40,280 nucleotides of DNA from JAVBKP01 sp031553975 (lineage in GTDB: Bacteria; Bacillota; Clostridia; Peptostreptococcales; Anaerovoracaceae). Where the stretch lies: contig JAVBKP010000033.1 of assembly GCA_031553975.1 (NCBI GenBank), positions 1-40,280 of the forward strand, in the 5' to 3' direction. A program made the position numbers and the translations under genes. The notes beneath the pieces are model-generated. The model worked only from the letters and a program-made list of their open reading frames with translations, made no database searches and had not been told where the DNA came from. Positions 14,622 through 23,132 of the stretch are shown one piece after another (position 1 is the first letter of the stretch; each line of letters begins with the position of its first letter).

Positions 14622-16622
14622 TTATTTGCCTCCCTCTTTAAAACTATCTTTTATAATATCTTCCAGGCTTTTCTTTACGTCCTCTATTGTGCCTACAATC
14701 TGTGCACCTGCTTGGGTTAGGTGACCGCCACCTCCCATTTTTTCCATAATCAGCTGTACGTTAACATCATTCAGTGAACGAGCACTGATAATAATCAATC
14801 CTTTTTCATTTTCACCCAATACAAAAGATGCCTTGACCCCTTTGATGTTCAGCATTTCATCTGCTGATTGGGCGGTAATAAGATTCATAAATGGACGTTT
14901 TTGAGGTGAAGTTGATATCATAATCCCTTCCATCAACATATCTGCCCTAGTTATGATCTCTGATTTTAATTTGAATGTCTCCATGTCACTTTGGAAGTAT
15001 TGCCTCACGGTAACAGTATCCGCACCCATTCTCCGGAGCCAAGATGCCACCTCAAATGTTCTAACCCCTGCTTTAACACAGAAATTTTTTGTGTCTACTG
15101 TGATGCCAGCTAGTAGTGCATCTGCTTCTAGTCTTGAAAGACCTTTTTTATCTCCACCATATTGGATAATCTCAGACACCAATTCGCATGTAGATGAAGC
15201 ATAAGGCTCCATATAGCTTAGCGTTGGGTTTTCAATATTCTCTTCCATTTTCCTGTGGTGGTCAATAATTACAATTTTGTCAGCCCTTTCCACTATGCCT
15301 GGACATTCTGTATAGCTTGGTCTGTGCGTATCAACAATAACAAGTAGCATATCTTTATTAAATGTGTCCATCGCCTGTTCGCTGGTAATAAAGTTGTATT
15401 GCTGACTGTTCTTTGCATTTTGATATATCAACTCCAGTGAGTCATTGACGGAATCGATGATTACATCTGCTTCTTTGCCTCTGCTTGCCACAAGGCTGTG
15501 TATACCAAGAGCTGCCCCGAAGGAATCCATATCTGGGTCTCTATGTCCCATGATGACCACCCTGCTTGTTTGATCTATGAGCTGCCTTAAAGCATGAGCC
15601 ATAATCTTGGATTTACCCTTGTTTCTCTTTTCTACTGCTTTTAGCTTTCCGCCATAGTATTCAATTCTGCTGATTTTTTTAACAACAGCCTGATCGCCCC
15701 CTCTACCTTGTGCCAAATCAAGGGCAGCATGAGCATACTGGTCACTTTGAATTAAGTTTTTCCCACCTATTCCTACACCTAGGCTAAGGGATACTGGAAA
15801 ATCTGTTTCTGTTTCTACTTCTCTAATCTCATCAAGCAGGGCAAATTTGCTACTTTCCACTTGCTCGTAGGCTTTGTTTTCTAGCACTGCAAAATATTTA
15901 TTGTTGGCGTATCGTCTTATCAAGGTATTATGTTTTGTAGCCCATCCCCTAATGATCTTATCTATCTGGGCAGAAAGGCTTGAACGTTTATCATCAGATG
16001 TTCCTGCTAGCAGATCCTCATAATTATCCACCATGATATGGATGACGCAAGGTCTATCATCTCTATACATTGCCTTTAGATTCTCGTGGTTCGTAATATC
16101 CATCCAGTAGACCACGATAGTATCATTATACCCTGGGTCTATGTCTGTGGACATTAATTTGTATATACGGCCATTGTGGCTGATTTGAAGAGTTCTCTCT
16201 GGTTTTTCCCCTTCTTCTATTTCTTTTTTAATAAAATCAACAGCCTTAATATTGGGAACTAAATCTTCAATATTTGTGTGGAGTACATCTGTTACCTGAT
16301 TAAAAATCTCAGCAAAATTACGATTGTACCACACGATCTCACCTCTTGTGTCCATCATATGAAGTGGCAATGGGTGGTCGATTAACGCGTGTTTTAGCGT
16401 GCCATCGAATTCTGTGGTAATATTTTCGATATAATCTTTCCAGAGCTTTCTCTTTGTCGCCTCATGCTTTTTAGAAAACGCCATTACCAACGCAAAAACG
16501 GCGTAACAAACTACGCCTATTGGTCTGTCAAAATATGTAATAATGCCTGCAAAGACAAATAGTACAAATAGGTTAATGTATGACCCTGGTTTTACTAAGC
16601 TGCGAAGTACATTACTTCTCAT
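14622..16622 (-). CDS. gdpP: Cyclic-di-AMP phosphodiesterase GdpP
   Basis: About 666 residues. Two N-terminal membrane helices (about 15-50), a PAS-like domain (about 75-180), a degenerate GGDEF domain (about 190-320) and a DHH/DHHA1 phosphodiesterase are in the standard GdpP order. Catalytic motifs are GHRDPDMDS (360-368), DTH near 433, DHH (455-457) and GGGGH (about 632-636), all intact. It hydrolyses c-di-AMP and so tunes osmotic balance and wall homeostasis. Two adjacent ATGs (16625, 16622) follow AGGAGG; the second has the better spacing. It lies 34 bp after the YybS-like gene, an association often seen in Firmicutes. Confidence 0.96.
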   Translation of the reverse strand: MRSNVLRSLVKPGSYINLFVLFVFAGIITYFDRPIGVVCYAVFALVMAFSKKHEATKRKLWKDYIENITTEFDGTLKHALIDHPLPLHMMDTRGEIVWYNRNFAEIFNQVTDVLHTNIEDLVPNIKAVDFIKKEIEEGEKPERTLQISHNGRIYKLMSTDIDPGYNDTIVVYWMDITNHENLKAMYRDDRPCVIHIMVDNYEDLLAGTSDDKRSSLSAQIDKIIRGWATKHNTLIRRYANNKYFAVLENKAYEQVESSKFALLDEIREVETETDFPVSLSLGVGIGGKNLIQSDQYAHAALDLAQGRGGDQAVVKKISRIEYYGGKLKAVEKRNKGKSKIMAHALRQLIDQTSRVVIMGHRDPDMDSFGAALGIHSLVASRGKEADVIIDSVNDSLELIYQNAKNSQQYNFITSEQAMDTFNKDMLLVIVDTHRPSYTECPGIVERADKIVIIDHHRKMEENIENPTLSYMEPYASSTCELVSEIIQYGGDKKGLSRLEADALLAGITVDTKNFCVKAGVRTFEVASWLRRMGADTVTVRQYFQSDMETFKLKSEIITRADMLMEGIMISTSPQKRPFMNLITAQSADEMLNIKGVKASFVLGENEKGLIIISARSLNDVNVQLIMEKMGGGGHLTQAGAQIVGTIEDVKKSLEDIIKDSFKEGGK

Positions 16623-16655
16623 CATATGCCTCCTATTTAAGTGACAACCATTCTA

Positions 16656-17618
16656 TCATTTTTGTGCTTTTATCACAAGTTTTCTGCGGAAGTCAATAAT
16701 CGTATCTGTCATGCCGACCATGGATAAGAATAACAGTCCAAACCCGCTAAGCATAACAAATACAATGACCATTGTGCCTAAAAATGTGGAGAATTTTTTA
16801 AAATGCATGTAGAAAAAAATTACCGCCAAGCCTTGAATGAAAAATATAAATTGGGCTAAAACTACTACATTTGCTGTTAGTATTTTTTCATCTACTATAT
16901 GGAGCGTTGTTATTATATATGTCAAAACTAAGATAATCAATATGCCAAGCGGTGCATTCTTCGGAAGTTTGAAAAGCATAATATGGGGGAGGTGTGGTAT
17001 TGGGTTTCTCAGCCTTTTTAACATTTTTTCTGCTATGGTATAGTTGATGATGCATGATATAAATGAATACATCAACATAAATACAGGAAATAGCAATAAA
17101 GTTTGATCTGTAGCTGCCTTTAGCCGTGTTTTAGCCAGTTCTATTTGCTCTGCCGTAGCACCTGGCAAGCTGTCATATATTTTTGAGGTTGCATCTATTT
17201 GGAACATTACGCCTTCTTTTATTGTATCCATCAAAGGTATGCCTGTGATTTGCTGTAGCAAAATAGTCAGAAGCATAAGTGCTATCATGGTGGCAAAACT
17301 TCCTGCTAAAACAGACCAATAGGCAACCTTGCCTCGGTGCATGCAAGTGCCAATGATTATGGCAGGTATTCCTAAAAGAATACCAACTGATATTCCATTG
17401 ACAACAGATAGGGCCATAAAAATTGTAAATGTTGATACTATTACCGAGAGAGTTGCATACATTGCACCGTTTCTTCTGGCTAGTATAATTACTGGAACAG
17501 GCACTGCAAAATAAAGGACACCCCCTAATGCGGGAATGTAGTATGCACCTATAGCAAGTAATATGGTAAGCGAGCTGAGAATAGCAGCCTCCACTAATTG
17601 GTTTGTTGTTCTATTCAT
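16656..17618 (-). CDS. YybS-like DUF2232 membrane protein
   Basis: About 320 residues, with seven to eight hydrophobic segments. The opening (NQLVEAAILSSLTILLAIGAYYIP) and the placement directly before gdpP-rplI-dnaB match the YybS/DUF2232 family of predicted ECF-like membrane proteins of unknown function. ATG 17618 is preceded by AGGAGG at 7 bases; a TTG just upstream (17621) is too close. The rpsR terminator lies upstream, so this gene probably starts a new unit with gdpP, although no clear promoter was recognised in the 40-bp gap. Confidence 0.82.
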   Translation of the reverse strand: MNRTTNQLVEAAILSSLTILLAIGAYYIPALGGVLYFAVPVPVIILARRNGAMYATLSVIVSTFTIFMALSVVNGISVGILLGIPAIIIGTCMHRGKVAYWSVLAGSFATMIALMLLTILLQQITGIPLMDTIKEGVMFQIDATSKIYDSLPGATAEQIELAKTRLKAATDQTLLLFPVFMLMYSFISCIINYTIAEKMLKRLRNPIPHLPHIMLFKLPKNAPLGILIILVLTYIITTLHIVDEKILTANVVVLAQFIFFIQGLAVIFFYMHFKKFSTFLGTMVIVFVMLSGFGLLFLSMVGMTDTIIDFRRKLVIKAQK

Positions 17619-17660
17619 CAAATACCTCCTGGGTATACGTTTTCAATGTTATGGTCTAGT

Positions 17661-17687
17661 AAAAAAGCGAGGGATAATCCCCCGCCT
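17661..17687 (-). terminator. Intrinsic terminator after rpsR
   Basis: Minus-strand 8-bp stem GCGGGGGA / TCCCTCGC with a TTA loop and six T residues, starting a few bases after the rpsR stop. Confidence 0.88.
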
Positions 17688-17691
17688 CTAA

Positions 17692-17922
17692 TTAATCTTG
17701 TGTGTAAGGTAGTAAAGCAACAATTCTTGCTCTTTTAATCGCTGTTGTAACTTCTCTTTGGTGAACAGCGCAAGTGCCTGTAATTCTCTTAGGAAGGATT
17801 TTTCCTCTTTCAGTTATGAACTTACGAAGCTTTTCTGTATCCTTATAATCAATCCCTTGAGATTTTTCTGCGCAGAATTGACAAACTTTTTTCTTTCTAA
17901 AACGTCTTTTTTCTTGCATCAT
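17692..17922 (-). CDS. rpsR: 30S ribosomal protein S18
   Basis: 76 residues, typical length. It keeps the Cys-containing (zinc-ribbon-type) form: VCQFCAEKS (Cys14, 17) with TCAVHQREV downstream. The conserved LRKFITERGKILPKRITG core is complete. AAAGGAGA precedes the start. Third gene of rpsF-ssb-rpsR, where S18 binds next to S6 on 16S rRNA; a terminator follows. Confidence 0.97.
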   Translation of the reverse strand: MMQEKRRFRKKKVCQFCAEKSQGIDYKDTEKLRKFITERGKILPKRITGTCAVHQREVTTAIKRARIVALLPYTQD

Positions 17923-17985
17923 TTTAGTTTGATCTCCTTTCTGAAAGGTATAATATACCCAATCTTGAATCGTGGTTCAGGTAGC

Positions 17986-18411
17986 TTAAAACGGAATATC
18001 GTCGTCATCATCGTCGTCTAGAGCTTCAAAGCCTTCTGGTAAACGCTCATCTAGTCCTGAATTGCTACTGCTACCGCCGCCTCCAGATTTTTTATCTCCC
18101 CACTCTAGGAACTCAACACGCTCTGCTACTACTTCTGTAGTGTAACGTTTTTCACCACTTTGGGTGGTGTAATTATTATTTTGTAATCTTCCTTGGATGC
18201 CTACTAGGCGTCCCTTGGCTAAATATTTTTCACAGTTCTCTGCTGGTTTTCCAAATACTACAATTCTAAAAAAGTCTGTAACTTTCTCTTTATCCTTTGA
18301 AAAAGGTCTATCGATAGCCATTGAAAACTGAGCCACTGCTGTTTGATTTCCTGAAATATATCTGATCTCAGGATCACTTGTTAATCTTCCGATTAATACT
18401 ACTGAGTTCAT
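17986..18411 (-). CDS. ssb: Single-stranded DNA-binding protein
   Basis: 141 residues. The OB-fold domain (1-105) begins MNSVVLIGRLTSDPEIRY and contains FRIVVFGKPAENCEKYLAKG. A short Gly/Ser linker and the acidic tail DDDDDDIPF, the partner-docking tip, finish the protein. It coats single-stranded DNA at replication forks and recruits repair proteins. It lies 3 bp after rpsF and 63 bp before rpsR. Confidence 0.97.
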   Translation of the reverse strand: MNSVVLIGRLTSDPEIRYISGNQTAVAQFSMAIDRPFSKDKEKVTDFFRIVVFGKPAENCEKYLAKGRLVGIQGRLQNNNYTTQSGEKRYTTEVVAERVEFLEWGDKKSGGGGSSSNSGLDERLPEGFEALDDDDDDDIPF

Positions 18412-18414
18412 ATC

Positions 18415-18696
18415 TTATTCCTTACATGTAATCATGTGTCTAATAACTGTTTCAGTAATTCTAAGTCTTCTGTCAAGCTCTGCTGGAAGAGTTGGATTTG
18501 CTGAAAATTCAATTACAACATAATATCCATCAAATTTCTTTTGGATAGGGTAAGCAAGTTTTTTGTTTCCCCATACGTCTACTTTTTCGACAGTTCCGTC
18601 AGCAGCGATAACATCTTTAACGGTGTTAATTACAGCTTCCTTCTTCTCGTCTTCAAGAGCAGCCTCGATTATGAACATTAATTCATACTTAGTCAT
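18415..18696 (-). CDS. rpsF: 30S ribosomal protein S6
   Basis: 93 residues. MTKYELMFIIEAALEDEKKE, then VDVWGNKKLAYPIQKKFDGYYVVIEF, are diagnostic of S6. A strong AGGAGGTGA site lies before ATG 18696. First gene of rpsF-ssb-rpsR. It has its own promoter and a leader hairpin that could control the operon (see those entries). Confidence 0.97.
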   Translation of the reverse strand: MTKYELMFIIEAALEDEKKEAVINTVKDVIAADGTVEKVDVWGNKKLAYPIQKKFDGYYVVIEFSANPTLPAELDRRLRITETVIRHMITCKE

Positions 18697-18717
18697 TCTC
18701 TTTCACCTCCTATGGTC

Positions 18718-18744
18718 TAAAAATGGCCTTGTTTGATACAAGGC
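18718..18744 (-). promoter_or_regulatory. Terminator-like hairpin in the rpsF leader
   Basis: Minus-strand 7-bp stem GCCTTGT / ACAAGGC with a 5-base loop, followed by CATTTTTAG, between the rpsF promoter and the ribosome site. A second palindrome, CTGATTTAAATCAG, lies just upstream. Leaders of rpsF operons are often controlled by the S6:S18 pair; the known consensus was not clearly recognised here. Confidence 0.5.
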
Positions 18745-18773
18745 AGGGGCGCTGATTTAAATCAGACTTTGAT

Positions 18774-18802
18774 AGTATACATTACATTTGTCCAAATAGC
18801 AA
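18774..18802 (-). promoter_or_regulatory. Promoter of rpsF-ssb-rpsR
   Basis: Minus strand TTGCTA, 17-base spacer, TATACT (5 of 6 at -10), about 80 bp upstream of the rpsF start, directly after the nucleotidyltransferase gene. Confidence 0.62.
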
Positions 18803-18811
18803 GTCTTTTTA

Positions 18812-19729
18812 TTATTTCCAGAGCTTTTGTGGGTATGTTCCACTATTTTGCATTTCTTGTATAGCCGCTGAAACGCCCTCTTTATCCTCTTTGTTGGTTA
18901 CCCCATACCACTTATCTGGTGTTAAGAGCACTTTTGCCGTGGCCTTTTCTTCGTGAAGCAAATCATTCACTACAAAGGGTAGGAAGTATTCTCCCTTTTC
19001 TGGATTTTCTTTGATGGTTTTTTCTAGGAATGTAATAAATCTTTTGTCTAACTCGTCCATCATCTCCCTGCTAAATCCCCAAAGGTTCATGGATACAGGT
19101 GTACCTGCCTGTAATTCTGTGGCTATGCCGCCTTCTATGTATACAATTTTGTCCTCTTGCTTTTCAATATGCGTACGTTCAGTAATATCTGTAAGATAAT
19201 CTTGTGCATTGGTCTCACATACGCCACGAGATACATACCCTGACTCAGACAATGTGTTTTCCACATTGTATCCTACCATGCAAAAATGATATTTGTCGTC
19301 TGTCTTAGTAGCCACGAGAAAGTTGTACATCTCTTTTAGGGCTGTCTGGCCATAAAAATCATCTGCGTTAATCACTGCAAAGGGACCATTGATACTGTCT
19401 TTTGCACTTAACACCGCATGTCCTGTGCCCCAAGGTTTTATACGACCATCTGGCACATTAAACCCAGCTGGAATATTGTGTAATTCCTGAAAAACATATT
19501 CAACTTCGATATGTCCTTCTAATCGATTCCCCACTACTTCTTTGAATGTCTCTTCCATCTCTCTCTTAATGATAAAAATCACTTTGGTAAACCCTGCACG
19601 AATGGCATCGTATACTGAGAAGTCCATAATGAATTCTCCGTTTAGGCCCATAGGGTCCATTTGTTTTAATCCACCATATCTGCTACCCATGCCAGCAGCC
19701 ATTACTACCAATACTGGTTTATTGCTCAT
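18812..19729 (-). CDS. Sugar-phosphate nucleotidyltransferase family protein
   Basis: About 305 residues from ATG 19729 (MSNKPVLVVMAAGMGSRYGG). GAGGGAG lies 9 bases upstream, and this start overlaps the aroK end by 11 bp; a longer frame to 19768 has no good site. The N-terminal nucleotide-binding loop AAGMGSRYGGLKQMDP, the VINADDFYG metal-binding Asp segment and a left-hand fold typical of NTP_transferase proteins mark it as an NDP-sugar pyrophosphorylase relative. The exact sugar cannot be read from sequence, and no glycan genes are nearby. It is coupled to aroK. Confidence 0.85.
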   Translation of the reverse strand: MSNKPVLVVMAAGMGSRYGGLKQMDPMGLNGEFIMDFSVYDAIRAGFTKVIFIIKREMEETFKEVVGNRLEGHIEVEYVFQELHNIPAGFNVPDGRIKPWGTGHAVLSAKDSINGPFAVINADDFYGQTALKEMYNFLVATKTDDKYHFCMVGYNVENTLSESGYVSRGVCETNAQDYLTDITERTHIEKQEDKIVYIEGGIATELQAGTPVSMNLWGFSREMMDELDKRFITFLEKTIKENPEKGEYFLPFVVNDLLHEEKATAKVLLTPDKWYGVTNKEDKEGVSAAIQEMQNSGTYPQKLWK

Positions 19730-20279
19730 CTGTTTTAACTCCCTCATAATATATTTTATATTTTTCAATGATTGTATCTACTATTTCCTCTTTGGTTTTG
19801 TTGTCTGTAGCAACATGTATACAAGCTACTTCTTTATATGCTGATTCCCTACTCTCATATCGCTCTTTAAATCTTTCTTGCCTCTGTTCTTCGTTGTCTA
19901 TCTCTAACCCTAACAAAGGTCTTGTCTTGTCTTGCTTTATTCGGTCAAATAATGTATTAAGATCAGCTTTTAAAAAAACTGTACATACTGATTTTTTCAG
20001 GACCTCTCTATTGCCTGCCTTAATCACAGCGCCTCCACCACAGGCCACCACTTTACCAAAACCCTCTGACAACGTAAGGAGTGCTTTGCTCTCTAGTGTG
20101 CGAAAGTGCATCTCCCCGTTTTCTTCAAAAATCTCGGTAATGCTCTTGCCTTGCTGTTTTTCTATTACCTGGTCCATATCAATAAATTCGTAGGAGAGTT
20201 TTTCTGCTAACATTCTGCCCATTGTGGATTTACCAACACCCATAAAGCCTATTAAAAAAATATTGGTTTTTTCTTTCAT
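19719..20279 (-). CDS. aroK: Shikimate kinase
   Basis: 186 residues. Walker A GFMGVGKST (11-19), the substrate-binding FIDMD (Asp34, Asp36), FRTLE and the GGGAV segment near 80 are all intact. It phosphorylates shikimate with ATP in the chorismate pathway for aromatic amino acids. It is first of a two-gene unit with the nucleotidyltransferase and divergent from tadA. No other aro genes are in the window. Confidence 0.95.
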   Translation of the reverse strand: MKEKTNIFLIGFMGVGKSTMGRMLAEKLSYEFIDMDQVIEKQQGKSITEIFEENGEMHFRTLESKALLTLSEGFGKVVACGGGAVIKAGNREVLKKSVCTVFLKADLNTLFDRIKQDKTRPLLGLEIDNEEQRQERFKERYESRESAYKEVACIHVATDNKTKEEIVDTIIEKYKIYYEGVKTDEQ

Positions 20280-20359
20280 ATCTGTGTATCTCCACCATAA
20301 AATATGGTACTATTAACCTAATTATTTATTTTATCACAATACGCGAGGAACTTTAAGGT
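20280..20359. promoter_or_regulatory. Divergent aroK/tadA intergenic region with a dyad
   Basis: An 80-bp AT-rich gap must carry start signals for both directions. It contains the 15-bp palindrome ACCATAAAATATGGT (20294-20308), a possible operator. No convincing -35/-10 pair was singled out for either gene. Confidence 0.35.
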
Positions 20360-20827
20360 ATGGATGAAAATTATTTTATGGCTGAGGCTTTGAAGGAGGC
20401 TGAAATTGCCTATAGTGAAGATGAGGTTCCTATTGGTGCTGTTGTCGTAAAGGACGGGCAGATTATCGGACGAGGTCACAACATGAGTGAAAGACTAAAA
20501 GACCCAACGGCTCATGCAGAGATGATCGCCATTAGGGAAGCCTTGAAATTTGTGGGTGGATGGCGGTTGATAAATTGTGAAATTTATGTTACAATGGAAC
20601 CGTGTGCAATGTGCGCTGGAGCCATTGTGTTGTCTAGGTTTGAGAAGCTTTATATAGGCACGCTTGATCAAAAGAGTGGCGCTGCTTGTTCTCTATACGA
20701 AATAACCAATGACCATCGGTTAAATCATCAGGTTAATACAACATATGGTATACTTCAAAATCAGTGTAAGGACATTGTGCAACGATTTTTTAAGGAAAAA
20801 CGACTGAAAGGGAAAGAAACAAAATGA
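20360..20827 (+). CDS. tadA: tRNA(Arg) adenosine-34 deaminase TadA
   Basis: 155 residues. Zinc deaminase motifs are complete: AHAEMIAI (His52, catalytic Glu54) and PCAMCAGA (Cys82, Cys85). It converts A34 to inosine in the wobble position of tRNA-Arg(ACG). The FFKEKR C-terminal region is typical of TadA. GAGGAA lies upstream of the start. Its stop overlaps the next start (ATGA), so the two genes are coupled; first gene of a head-on, plus-strand unit. Confidence 0.95.
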   Translation: MDENYFMAEALKEAEIAYSEDEVPIGAVVVKDGQIIGRGHNMSERLKDPTAHAEMIAIREALKFVGGWRLINCEIYVTMEPCAMCAGAIVLSRFEKLYIGTLDQKSGAACSLYEITNDHRLNHQVNTTYGILQNQCKDIVQRFFKEKRLKGKETK

Positions 20828-21444
20828 AAAATACTATTTTAAAATCACTATTATTGACAATACTAACTGTTATGGTAATCATGCCAAGCATGGTGTTTGC
20901 CACAGAGAGTCCTACGGATCAGCCTCAAATCATCATGGCCGACGAGTCACTTGAACTGTTAAAAAGTTTTCCTGCAGATGGGTACCACAATGCCCAACCA
21001 GTGAATATGGCTGTAAAGCTTTGGTTTAGTGGGGACATATCAGCAGAATCTGTTCAGGCCGCCAATAAAAATGCCATTAAGCTGACAAATTCCAGTGGCG
21101 CTGCTATAAAACATGATGTGATTTGGAGTCAAGACGAACCTGGCTATGCAATGCTTTTAATCAATCAACAGTTAGATTCTAATACTGAGTATACGGTAAC
21201 AATTGATAAATCTTTAAAAACTGCTGACGGCGCTACTCTGCCAGAAATCAAAACATTTTCTTTCAAAACTGTTGATGTGAATGCATCAAGTGGGCAAAGC
21301 ATGATCATGATGCTTGTTATGGTGGCTGGTATGGTCGGTCTTACCCTATATGATACTAGAAAACAAGCCGCTAAAGAAGCTGCCAAGAATAAAGATAAAG
21401 AAAAGGTAAATCCTTATAAAGACACTAAAAATAAAAAGAAATAA
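20824..21444 (+). CDS. Membrane-anchored Ig-like (Big_5/SbsA-type) protein
   Basis: 206 residues. A signal peptide or anchor (1-27, ending MVFATES) is followed by one Ig-like domain (about 38-153), with SFPADGYHNAQPVNMAVKLWFS, then LDSNTEYTVTIDKSLKTADG, matching Big_5/SbsA-like domains of surface proteins. A membrane helix (about 159-178; MIMMLVMVAGMVGLTLYD) and a Lys-rich cytoplasmic tail follow. It is probably displayed on the outer membrane face. Function is unknown; coupling to tadA is not obviously functional. Confidence 0.8.
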   Translation: MKNTILKSLLLTILTVMVIMPSMVFATESPTDQPQIIMADESLELLKSFPADGYHNAQPVNMAVKLWFSGDISAESVQAANKNAIKLTNSSGAAIKHDVIWSQDEPGYAMLLINQQLDSNTEYTVTIDKSLKTADGATLPEIKTFSFKTVDVNASSGQSMIMMLVMVAGMVGLTLYDTRKQAAKEAAKNKDKEKVNPYKDTKNKKK

Positions 21445-21454
21445 GAGGTATAAC

Positions 21455-23104
21455 ATGAGCGAAGAATTTGTATCATCTAATTTTATACATACTATTATTG
21501 ATAAAGATATTGCCCAAAAAACGTATGGTGAAAAACCTATTTATACTCGTTTTCCTCCAGAGCCTAATGGATATTTGCACATAGGACATGCTAAATCAAT
21601 CTGCTTGAATTTTTCCACTGCCAAAAAATATGGGGGTAAGGTAAATCTTCGGTTTGATGATACAAACCCTGTCAAGGAAGATACTGAATATGTAGACTCT
21701 ATCAAAGCCGATGTGAAATGGCTGGGTTGGGACTGGGATCAGTTATTATTTGCCTCAGACTATTTTGAAAAAATGTATGATTTTGCTGTAACTCTGATTA
21801 AAAATAGTAAAGCCTTTGTATGTGACCTCTCTGCCGATGAGATTCGGGGATATCGTGGCACTCTCAAAGAGCCTGGTAAAAACAGCCCTTATCGTGATAG
21901 AAGTATTGAGGATAACCTAGATTTATTTGAAAAAATGCGAAACGGACAGTTTAAAGACGGAGAGAAGACGCTCCGTGCAAAAATAGACATGAACTCTCCT
22001 AATATCAATATGCGAGATCCAGTTATTTATCGTATTGCCCATGTCCATCACCATAATACTGGTGATAAATGGTGCATTTATCCTATGTACGACTATGCCC
22101 ACCCTATTGAGGATGCACTAGAGAATATAACCCACTCTATTTGTACTTTAGAATTTGAAGATCATAGGCCGTTTTATGATTGGTTGCTAAAAGAGTTGGC
22201 ATTTGAAGCTCCACCTCAGCAAATTGAATTTGCTAGGCTTAATTTAACCAACACCCTCATGAGCAAACGTTACCTAAAAGCTCTCGTGGATGAAGGAACA
22301 GTAGAGGGTTGGGACGATCCTCGTATGCCTACCATTGCTGGACTTAGAAGAAGAGGTTACACACCAGCATCCATAAGAGATTTTTGCGAAAGAATTGGTG
22401 TGGCCAAATCCAATAGTCTTGTTGATATTGCTCTGCTAGAGCATTGTGTCCGTGAAGACTTACAGGACAAGGTTGATAACCGAATGGTCATTATAGATCC
22501 TCTCAAGGTTACAATTACCAACTATCCTAAAGATTGTAGCGAAATGGTTAGCATCGAAAATGGCAAAGACGAGTCTAAAGGTAAGCGAGAAGTACCTTTT
22601 TCTGGTGAGCTTTATATAGAGCGTGCTGATTTTATGGAAAATCCAGCGCCTAAATATTTTAGGATGTTTCCGGGCAATGAGGTTAGATTTAAAGGTGCCT
22701 ACTTTGTTAAATGCATGGAAGTAGTAAAAGATGATTCTGGCAATATTATAGAATTGAAATGCACCTATGATCCAGAGACCAAAAGTGGAAGCGGATTTGA
22801 AGGTCGTAAGGTAAAGGGAACTATCCACTGGGTAGATGCTAAAACTGCCGTAAAGATGACAGTGCGCATGTATGATTATCTTTTGATAAAAGACGAATCT
22901 ACGGAAGAAGGCAAAGAAATAATGAATCCAAATTCAGTAAAAACCTATGAAGCTTTTGGCGAACCTACTATGGCTGATGTGAAACCGGGTGAAAAGTTTC
23001 AGTTTATTCGTAATGGGTACTTTATTGCTGATGAAAAACTGACGATAGATAATAAGAAGGTATTTAATAATATCGTAGACTTAAAAAGTTCTTACAAAAA
23101 ATAA
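21455..23104 (+). CDS. glnS: Glutaminyl-tRNA synthetase
   Basis: 549 residues, normal GlnRS length. The class I signature PPEPNGYLHIGHAKS (about 32-46) and the KMSKS-equivalent LMSKR (about 269-273) are intact. FDDTNP, TLEFEDHRPFYDWLL and the C-terminal anticodon-binding beta barrels are of GlnRS type rather than GltX. It charges tRNA-Gln directly. Many Firmicutes lack GlnS and use GatCAB transamidation instead, so its presence is notable. AGAGG lies before ATG 21455, 10 bp after the Ig-like gene. Confidence 0.96.
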   Translation: MSEEFVSSNFIHTIIDKDIAQKTYGEKPIYTRFPPEPNGYLHIGHAKSICLNFSTAKKYGGKVNLRFDDTNPVKEDTEYVDSIKADVKWLGWDWDQLLFASDYFEKMYDFAVTLIKNSKAFVCDLSADEIRGYRGTLKEPGKNSPYRDRSIEDNLDLFEKMRNGQFKDGEKTLRAKIDMNSPNINMRDPVIYRIAHVHHHNTGDKWCIYPMYDYAHPIEDALENITHSICTLEFEDHRPFYDWLLKELAFEAPPQQIEFARLNLTNTLMSKRYLKALVDEGTVEGWDDPRMPTIAGLRRRGYTPASIRDFCERIGVAKSNSLVDIALLEHCVREDLQDKVDNRMVIIDPLKVTITNYPKDCSEMVSIENGKDESKGKREVPFSGELYIERADFMENPAPKYFRMFPGNEVRFKGAYFVKCMEVVKDDSGNIIELKCTYDPETKSGSGFEGRKVKGTIHWVDAKTAVKMTVRMYDYLLIKDESTEEGKEIMNPNSVKTYEAFGEPTMADVKPGEKFQFIRNGYFIADEKLTIDNKKVFNNIVDLKSSYKK

Positions 23105-23132
23105 ACATAGAAATACAATATAGGAGAGTTCA

